From the NCBI GenBank assembly GCA_014773175.1, contig VXCM01002527.1, positions 1 to 64,000 of the forward strand: 64,000 bases of DNA, written 5' to 3'. Position 1 is the first letter of the stretch. Each line of letters opens with the position of its first letter. This stretch comes from Lucifuga dentata. Taxonomy: Eukaryota; Chordata; Actinopteri; Ophidiiformes; Bythitidae. The notes beneath the pieces were generated by a model. That model was given only the letters and a program-made list of their open reading frames with translations, was not told the DNA's origin and did not search any database. A program made the position numbers and the translations under genes. Shown here one piece after another: positions 56,271-64,000 of this stretch.

Positions 56271-57501
56271 TAAGCTCAATAAGCTGTGAAAGATGATGTA
56301 TTTGTTCTGTTGATGAACAGGAATCATCCTGCAACTTCCTACACCGCTGAGAGGAAAAACCTGCTGCAGAATCCTTCCAGCAGGGTTATTTTATATTGAA
56401 CCTGACCTCTGACCTCCACGTGGAGAGGGGAAAAGAAAAAACAAGGTCCCCATAACTGTTGTAGTAACTTTTTAAATTCTAAAGCAAAATTCCTTTTTAG
56501 TATCTGAAAAGTTTTCCCATCTGATCCTTGTGTGGTATTGTTTTTATTTTTAAACCTGATTGATGGGTTTTGTTGACAAAGATGGTCATTATAGGGATTT
56601 TAAATTACTACGTAAATATGAAATAATGCTAAATAATTAAAGACAGTCTAGTTTTCTTATTTTTTCTTTTGGATGTTTGACCTTGAAGGCTGTATTTGTA
56701 GCTAGAATGTGTTTTCACGTCGCTCTGCTGCAGCGTTATTGGCTGTTTTTGCTGCTTCACTATCATCAAACTTGCATGTTTGTTTGGTGCAATTTGTGTT
56801 TATGCTGAAATAAAAATCAATATTCTTGGAAACAGTACAAAAGATGAAAAGAGACTGAAAGAAAAGTTAATGAAAAGTCTCTAACAAACGTATCTCACAC
56901 AATAGAACACTTTAAGCTTCACAAAGATAAACTGTGTTGTTGTAGATAAATTTTGCAGATTTTCATGCTGTTTTTTTTTCTCAAATTTAACTTCATCTTT
57001 ATTCACGCTTGTGTGAGTTTGATTTGTATGAAACTTACATTATTTTTTTTTTATAGAACCTATAGAATTTTTATTTTCAGGACTCTGAATGGAGCAACAT
57101 GAAATACTTCAAAATGAATTAAATACAGTTAGTAAAAATAGAAAACACTTTTAAACTACATGGATGGATAATAAACTAATAACAGAATAAAGGCAAGATG
57201 TCATGCTTTTCGGTTTTTTCTCTCATTCCTTTTGTGAGTATATTTTGGGAGTATGTGTTGAAAACCATCAAAGTTGCAAAACTTGAGTTTGACGCCTGTT
57301 GATGTGGATCCAGTAAAACCGTTCTTGCCCTGAAAGCTTCCTGACTGATTCGTCCTTTAATTCTGTAACATGTCAACATCAACGTGTGACACACGTGTTT
57401 AGCCACACCCACAGAGGACACGGGGCGTTCATTTAGTAACTACGTCTCACGGCCAGTGGCTGTGGCCAGCCTATCAGAACAGAGCGGGCATGTCGGAGGA
57501 C
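56271..57501. other. Upstream flank, unclassified
   Basis: AT-rich sequence with no recognised exon or repeat. Confidence 0.35.
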
Positions 57502-57505
57502 TTAA

Positions 57506-58058
57506 AGGACCATACTGGCGATCATGCATGTTTGAGCCCAATATACAGTATATAATCCACATATATGTTATGTTACTGACAACTATTGCAGATTGTTTTT
57601 CCTACCTTCCAGGCTAACACTGGTTTCAGTTCATTCCAGTCACTATAAAAATCAATTTGTAGAGACTTGAAACTCGCTTGAGATAAGTAATCCATCACAG
57701 AGAACCCATCAAACAGGTTTTCTGCCACAGTAACTTTATTTAATTGATCCAACATGGAGCTGCATGGAAGATGATGTATGTCTCCGCCAGGAAATATAGT
57801 CCCAGGAGAAGACGACTTTTACACAGAAATTAAAATGGGTGAGCCTTCTACAACCACACAAAAGTGTTAAAAGGCAAAACATTGAATTTCAAGGTGTTTG
57901 TTGCACCTGAACATTTGATTTTGAAAGATTAGGGAATTTGAAAAAATACCAAGAAAACTAAAATACGGTTTAGTGCTTTGGAAAATGGTTGTCGGTAATG
58001 TAACATATGTGGATTGTGTATATTGGGCTCAAACATGCACAACCGCTGGTATGTTCCT
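57506..58058 (+). mobile_element. TTAA element, subfamily B, full length (B12)
   Basis: 553 bp between TTAA copies (57502-57505 and 58059-58062). Ends are AGGACCATACTGG and GGTATGTTCCT. All family internal motifs are in order, so it is a good reference for the B structure. Confidence 0.94.
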
Positions 58059-58062
58059 TTAA

Positions 58063-58965
58063 AGAAAGAGAACATAAAATGGCTTGTTTTCACTCTGTGT
58101 GCACAGCAGTGCTGCAGCAAAGGAGAGTAGAAGTAGCTCTGAAGAAAAAAGCAATTTCATGTGAATGTCTTTTATTCCACAACTGTTAAAACATATTGAC
58201 TATATTAGTTATATTAGGCTCATAAATGCTGTTCTGTTTTTTAACACCGTGTCGTAAATATTATAAGCCTTTGAGTTTATTTATATTGTTTAAAATAAAA
58301 TGTCTAACATTTAAAGTGGCTTAAATATAAATATATGCCGTAGATGTAGCTCAACTTGCACCACAAATGGAGCTTCTAAATTGCCTTTGTTGTATTTAAA
58401 ATGTCGAGAGGTTGATTGTGGATTTGACGTTGAATTGTGAAGCATCTGAGCTCCCCTCAGACATCTGCATGCAGAGAACTTATTCCAACTTTTTTCTGGG
58501 AAAATAAAGGTTCAAAGGCTTCCAGAGCTCTGTGACTCAGAGAGACAAACTCTATCTGAGATGGAGTGGAGTCAATAAAAAAGACACGGAGAAAAGCAGG
58601 GGGTCAATATTAGAATTTGCAAACCAAATAACCAAATTTAGGCAAACTTTAAATGTAGGAATTCATCAGATCAGCCTGGCCGTCTATCCAGGGGCTTCCT
58701 GACGAATGAGAAACATCAATTACAGAGAGGTAATTATGCAGGGTTTGATCCTGCATTCTGCAGTTGTAGCTTGAATACATTAGTACTGAATGACATGGGC
58801 TCCATCCCAATGTGTCGCCTTCATGCTGCTCTTAAACTCCGTCTCCATTTGCATGTTGGCGTGGAGGATTTGCCACGTTAGGGTCCCAAACCAGCGAGGC
58901 GGGACAGGAAGTGGACTCTAACAACAAGTGCTGACTTCTCGCGAAAGAGTAGAAGACATACAAAG
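58063..58965. other. Upstream flank, unique sequence
   Basis: No recognised repeat or exon. The stretch at 58600-58930 is of balanced composition and may be conserved non-coding DNA. Confidence 0.35.
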
Positions 58966-58969
58966 TTAA

Positions 58970-59524
58970 AGGACTATACTGATGATTTTACATAATGGAG
59001 CTCACGTTACATTACTGACAACCATTTTCCAAAACATAAAACTGTATTTTAGTTTTCCTGTTATTTTTAACCAAATCTAACCTAATTTTTCAAAATCACA
59101 TGTTCAGTTGATACACACCTTAAAATTCAGTGTTTTGCCTGCTAACACGTATGTCAGAATGTAGAAGGTAAAAGCTAACTTCTCCTGGGACTATATTTCC
59201 TGGCGGAGGCAGATATTTTCTTTCATGTAGCTCCGTGTTGGATCTGTTAAATGACCTTAGACAAAAACACATACGCATCGTGTCCGCTGTGATGGATTAT
59301 TTATCTCAACATGTTTCAAATCTCTACAAGTTGATTTTTATGGAATGAATTGTCGTACTGGAATGCATTGAAACCAGTGGCAGCCTGGAAGGTAGGAAAA
59401 ACAATTATAAAATTTACTGCTCCAGTAGTATGTTTTGGAAAATGGTTGCCAGTAACGTAACATGTATGCACGTTTGCAGGTTGTATTTATTGGGCTCAAA
59501 CATGCAAACCACCAGTACGGTCCT
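58970..59524 (-). mobile_element. TTAA element, subfamily B, full length (B13)
   Basis: 555 bp with TTAA at 58966-58969 and 59525-59528. Ends are AGGACTATACTG and CAGTACGGTCCT. Opposite orientation to B12. Confidence 0.94.
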
Positions 59525-59560
59525 TTAATTATTCTGCTTACTTTATGAAGCATATACTGT

Positions 59561-59598
59561 ATGTATGTGTGTGTGTGTATACACACACATATATATGT

Positions 59599-59631
<33 letters not shown>
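59561..59631. repeat. (CA)n/(TG)n/(TA)n microsatellite
   Basis: TGTGTG, ACACAC, ATATAT and a final (AC)n run. Confidence 0.95.
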
Positions 59632-59632
<1 letters not shown>

Positions 59633-59684
59633 CTCTTTGAAGAAAAAAAATGACAAGACTGTTCTTCACTTATCTCTAAATTAA

Positions 59685-60250
59685 AGGACCATATCACCAA
59701 TTTTGCATGTTTGAGCCTAAAATCTTCAGTTTTCATACATGTTACGTTATTGACAATCATTTCCCAAAGGATAAAACCGTATTTCAGCTTTCCTGATATT
59801 TTGCAAAATCTCTTAATCTTTCAAAATCAAATATTCAAGCGATACACCCACCTTAAAAATCCATGTTTTTCCTGCTAATAGTTACACAGCCTTATGAAGT
59901 CACGGTCCTTTAAATTTTTCCATAAACGCAGGTCTTCTTTTGGGACTATATTCCCCGGTGGAGGCATACATTCACTCCACGCTTTTTATTGAGCTTAAAC
60001 ACTAAAATTACATAACTTCTAAAAAAACCTGAATACACGTCTTGTTGGTGATGATGGATTACCTATCCCAAGAACGTTTACAGTATCAACAAGTTGATTT
60101 TAATAGCAGAATGAACTGAAACCAATGGAGGTCTGGAAGGTAGGAAAAACATTTTTAATTCACCGTTCCAGTAGCATGCTTTGGGAAATGATTGTCAGTA
60201 ACGTTACGTGTATGAAAATTAAATATATTAGGCTCAAACATGCAAAATGG
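59685..60250 (-). mobile_element. TTAA element, subfamily A, right tip lost (A8)
   Basis: Starts AGGACCATATCACC after TTAA (59681-59684) and is near-identical to A3 to the point CATGCAAAATGG, where unrelated sequence begins. Confidence 0.93.
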
Positions 60251-60656
60251 AAAACTTCATTTTTTACTCATGAGCAGCATGGACACACATCAGTTGTATA
60301 CCGTCTATTTTTGGCGTATGATTATTAGTTTGGAGACAGTTTGCGAGCACAGCTGGCCGAGCGATTCATCTATCCAACGACGCTGACAGATGTTTCCTGA
60401 TTATGGCAGAGACAGACGAGAAAATCCCACAGTAAAACCGCTTCAGACCGCTTTAGATCTTCATCCTGGATGCTGACACCGTCCTCATCTGTGAGTGTGA
60501 CTTCACTTGGAAAAATACCACCGTACGTAGAAATCAGAAAAACACGAGCTGTGACTGATCTGAGTTGAACTGAATTGTAAAGATGATGACGGTGATTTTG
60601 GAGTTAAATCAAATCAAGTTTATTTGTGGCCCAATGCTTACAGACCCTTACATTAA

Positions 60657-61236
60657 AGGACCATACCACTCATTTTGCATGTTTGAGCCTAATATATTTA
60701 ATTTTCATACATGTAACGTTTACTGACAATCATTTCCCAAAGCATACTACTGGAACGGTGAATTAAAAATGTTTTTCCTACCTTCCAGACCTCCATTGGT
60801 TTCAGTTCATTCTGCTATTAAAATCAACTTGTTGATACTGTAAACGTTCTTGGGATAGGTAATCCATCATCACCAACAAGACGTGTATTCAGGTTTTTTT
60901 AGAAGTTATGTAATTTTAGTGTTTAAGCTCAATAAAAAGCGTGGAGTGAATGTATGCCTCCACCGGGGAATATAGTCCCAAAAGAAGACCTGCGTTTATG
61001 GAAAAATTTAAAGGACCGTGACTTCATAAGGCTGTGTAACTATTAGCAGGAGAAACATGGATTTTTAAGGTGGGTGTATCACTTGAATATTTGATTTTGA
61101 AAGATTAAGAGATTTAGCAAAATATCAGGAAAGCTGAAATACGGTTTTATCTTTTGGGAAATGATTGTCAGTAACGTAACATGTATGCAAATTGAAGATA
61201 TTAGGCTCAAACATCCAAAGTGAATGGTAAGGTCCT
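60657..61236 (+). mobile_element. TTAA element, subfamily A, full length, inverted (A9)
   Basis: 580 bp between TTAA copies (60653-60656 and 61237-61240). It is the reverse complement of the other A copies and forms a large inverted pair with A8, about 400 bp away. Confidence 0.95.
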
Positions 61237-61240
61237 TTAA

Positions 61241-62327
61241 CGGTTCCCAACACAGCCCAAGATCTCGAAGGCGACGAGGAAAAACTCCCTAAAATAAAAC
61301 TTTTTACACAAAGAAAAATGGAAGAAAGAATCATGACAATCAAACCACAACTGCAGCACAAACCTGATTCTTCAGAATGACTTTATTTCTCTGCATGGTA
61401 ATAGAGCAGAGTCTCCTCATGAGAAACAGAAATAGTTCATGAACATTTTTTTATTTTATTTCTTTGTCAGATCAATGTTCAATGATCAACAGTAAAACAG
61501 AAACCTGTAACTGAGCCAGTTAGCCAGAAAGGCTCATTTACATCTGCACTCCCTCACCAGGCGTTAAAAGGCCTAAAATCAGATAAAAAGACATTAATAC
61601 AAGGAAATATAAACTGCACACTGACTCAGTGCTGCAGTGGGAAACAACCTAAAGACGAGAGGCTCTCAGCATCACAGGTGGCCTTTTCTGCACACGTTGA
61701 CGCACTGATATTTGGTAACCGATCCCAAGAGAAATGATGCAGCATTCATCTAAATTCTCCAGGAAGGAAGAATCATGAGGACATTAATTGGTGTGATTCA
61801 CTCCAGCGCTGAACACAATAAGCAGCTGTGTTTTCACACGCAGCTAAATATGGAGTCAGACTCTCATCCTGATGCAGCTGTTCTGCTTTACCTGTCTGAC
61901 GCTTCAGCCACGTTATGAAGATGTTCCTGTTATTCTGTCACATGACCCTGCCACGATGGAGCCTTTGTTCCTGGCAGAACGCCACCGCCGAACCCCTGCC
62001 AGAGTAACTGTGTCATACCCCAGTCAGTTTGGTTTGTAGACGGGGAAATAATCCATTCTATTTGATAGCTTTCTGGCATGAACTTGAGCGGCTGTCACAG
62101 CAACTTAAGAAGGGATTTGCTGTCAAAACTGAAATATTACGTATATCACCACCCGCACACGCTTACCCTCCAACTCTGCCATGTAAGCTGAGAGATGCTG
62201 TTTATCTCTGATGTCTGCTCGAATCTGTCTGCGTCACTTTAGCAGGAAAGTTTGAGAAACGAGTAAAAATTCTATACGTCATATAGATGCAGAATCAGCA
62301 GGCGTCCTTCTGTGCAGAAGCAATTAA
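61241..62327. other. Upstream flank, mostly unique with a retroposon tail
   Basis: 61440-61620 resembles the retroposon 3' tail at 54790 (TTTCTTTGTCAGATCAATG, AGTTAGCCAGAAAGGCTC, CATCTGCACTCCC). The rest has no recognised feature. Confidence 0.4.
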
Positions 62328-62408
62328 AGGAGCATCTGGTGATTTAGCGTGTTTGAGCCCAATAAATACAACATGCATACATGTTACATTACTGACAACC
62401 ATCTAAGT
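62328..62408. mobile_element. TTAA element terminal fragment (B14)
   Basis: AGGAGCATCTGGTGATTTAG after TTAA (62324-62327), running to ACATTACTGACAACCATC. Only the outer inverted repeat remains. Confidence 0.75.
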
Positions 62409-62734
62409 ATAAAGCCAGAAATCTCTGTCTGTGGCACCAACGTCTCTAGAACTCCATCATGTATGAAGTTGAAATTCAGTAGGTTTATTGCTCAGGACCC
62501 ATGGACGTGCAGACGTGCAGCTTCACGTGAAGTTGTTTGGATGAGCGGTTCTCAAATTGAACTGTGCTGGTAAAAAGTAGTCCGCGCAGCAGGATACGCT
62601 CTGGTCCAGTGGCACGGTCTGAACCCAACCCGTACAGCAAACAAAGCTAGCTCAGAGGACGTGCAGAACTAAATTATGACAGGCTGCGGCGCTCACCATA
62701 AAGTCCGGCCTGGTCCAAACACGCATGTTTTGAA

Positions 62735-63030
62735 TGTTCACTGCAATAGTTTTCCAAAACAGAAACCAGAGCGGTAAATATTAGAATTGTTTTTCCTACC
62801 TTTCAGACTGTTATTGGTTTCAGTTCATGCTAGTACGCTATAAATATCAACTTGTAGAAACTTGAAACATGCTTGAGATAAATAATCCATCACAGCGAGC
62901 AAAACATCTTGTAACTTTTTTGTTGAAGTAACTTTATTTAAGCTGCAGCTGGAAGACGATGTGTGTCTCCGCCAGGAAATATAGTCCCAGGACAAGACGG
63001 CTTTTACAGAGAAATTAAAAATGACCATTG
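62735..63030 (+). mobile_element. TTAA element, subfamily B, central part (B15)
   Basis: CCAGAGCGGTAAATATTAG, TTTTTCCTACCTTTCAGACTG and CTCCGCCAGGAAATATAGTC in order. Both ends are missing. It may be the interior of the element whose tip lies at 62328. Confidence 0.82.
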
Positions 63031-64000
63031 TTATGTCCCTGTCTAAGGGTGGAAACATGTAACTTAAACGTAAAAAGAAAGTTCTCACCCAGTCCTCAAA
63101 CAGCCACTCACCAACAATTCTACATGCGACGTGAAATTTATTTCCAGTGATTAAATTTCCACATAACAAGGAAATAACAACTAACAAGGAACACCAAACC
63201 ATTAACCCAGATACCATTTATAATATCTACAAATCACAACGACTTGTCTAAGTTCACAGAATACACTGTAATCCCAGATGTTGTTTTAACTCAAAGAAAT
63301 TAGTTAATTGTACCAATTTAGTTAATTGTACCCAACGTATTACATTATATGACCTCATGATTTTGAGTGAGTTGTACTTTTTGGATATATATATATATAT
63401 ATATTTTTTTTNTATATATTTTTTTTTTTAATTCAGTTACAGTTTTTCAGTTGAATCAACTTAAGTAAGTTTAGTTTTGCCCGCTGCTAGTAGCAAAGCA
63501 CAAACTTATTGCTTAAAATAGAATCTTGGTGATGGAGGGGCGGCATGCTGGCTCAGGGTTTAGCTCTGTTGCCTCACAGCAAGAAGGTCCTGGGTTCGAA
63601 GCCGACCGGTTCCTTTATGTTCTCCCCATGCTGAACATATGCTTTTTTGTTTGTTCAACAATGCATAAATTAACTCTTTTAGGGCGAGTTAACTATGCAA
63701 TATTAGTTGATTGCACCTAAACATTTGAGGCTTTTCTACTGAGAATCCTAGATTCATTGAACATATACTTTTTTGTTTGTTCAACTATGCATAACTTTTT
63801 TAGAGTAACGAGTTAGCATGCTTTTTTTTTTTTAAGTTGAATGAACTTATCAGGGCTTACAGTGTAGATAGTAGACTTGAGACCCGGGTGGAGAACGTGG
63901 AGAAAGCTGCGAGCTGTCAGCCGAAGACTAACGGACATCCCAGATTTTTGAAATCCGCAGTCTTTCAGGAGCCAATCAGCACAAGCCACACCTTTTCTGC
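63031..64000. other. Upstream flank, mixed
   Basis: (TA)n with a single N at 63412. A segment with ACATATGCTTTTTTGTTTGTTCAA is duplicated at 63637-63661 and 63760-63784. No exon was recognised. Confidence 0.4.
63527..63640 (+). mobile_element. tRNA-like SINE fragment, copy 2
   Basis: GCATGCTGGCTCAGGGTTTAG (A-box-like), TTGCCTCACAGCAAGAAGG, CTGGGTTCGAAGCCG (B-box-like) and ATGTTCTCCCCATGCTG. Same order as the minus-strand copy at 28655-28868. Confidence 0.6.

Overview
The window is vertebrate genomic DNA, most likely from a teleost fish. It holds split exons with GT/AG borders, very long introns, dense Tc1-, hAT- and TTAA-type DNA transposons, 5'-truncated non-LTR retrotransposons, and many CA/TG, CATC and TTCC microsatellites. 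There is no prokaryotic-style coding. Only one host gene can be supported, on the minus strand: the 5' part of a contactin (GPI-anchored, Ig/FNIII neural cell-adhesion protein) of the CNTN3/4/5/6 group. The signal peptide MMLLWKQIVLLSITGCLAD is closest to contactin-3 as I remember it; contactin-4 is the main alternative.

Read from high to low coordinates, the gene has these parts. A CpG-rich promoter and 5'UTR exon lie at about 50540-50136, with a GTAAGT donor. Exon 2 (about 38999-38864) carries a 9-codon upstream ORF, the start codon and the signal peptide. Exon 3 (31850-31724) is the first half of Ig1, exon 4 (12831-12656) the second half of Ig1, and exon 5 (4470-4372) the start of Ig2. All codon phases join across the introns, giving 152 complete codons so far. 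The rest of the gene lies below position 1. Introns of about 11.1, 7.0, 18.9, 8.2 and more than 4.3 kb fill most of the window, and 50.6-64 kb is upstream flank.

The rest is dominated by one family of TTAA-flanked, non-autonomous elements with terminal inverted repeats beginning AGGACCATACC. About 25 copies and fragments cover roughly 10 kb. They comprise a young, near-identical subfamily A of about 579 bp (nine copies) and an older, diverged subfamily B. Nested insertions prove the TTAA target duplication and allow several insertions to be ordered in time. Other elements are Tc1/mariner-like ends, hAT-like elements, PIF-like and TA-type MITEs, two 5'-truncated LINE copies with clear target-site duplications, tRNA-like SINE fragments, and a short solo LTR followed by about 65 bp complementary to tRNA-Pro.

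Twenty-one isolated single Ns mark forced contig joins. Seven have the flanking 60-70 bp repeated on both sides, so those apparent tandem repeats are probably assembly artefacts. I found no prokaryotic system, CRISPR array, rRNA or convincing functional tRNA gene. The items most worth a second look are the LTR/tRNA-Pro read-through structure, the multi-layer transposon nest at 53.87-56.27 kb, the TTAA family, a perfect 27-bp-arm palindrome at 43443-43497, and the uORF that ends two bases before the contactin start codon.
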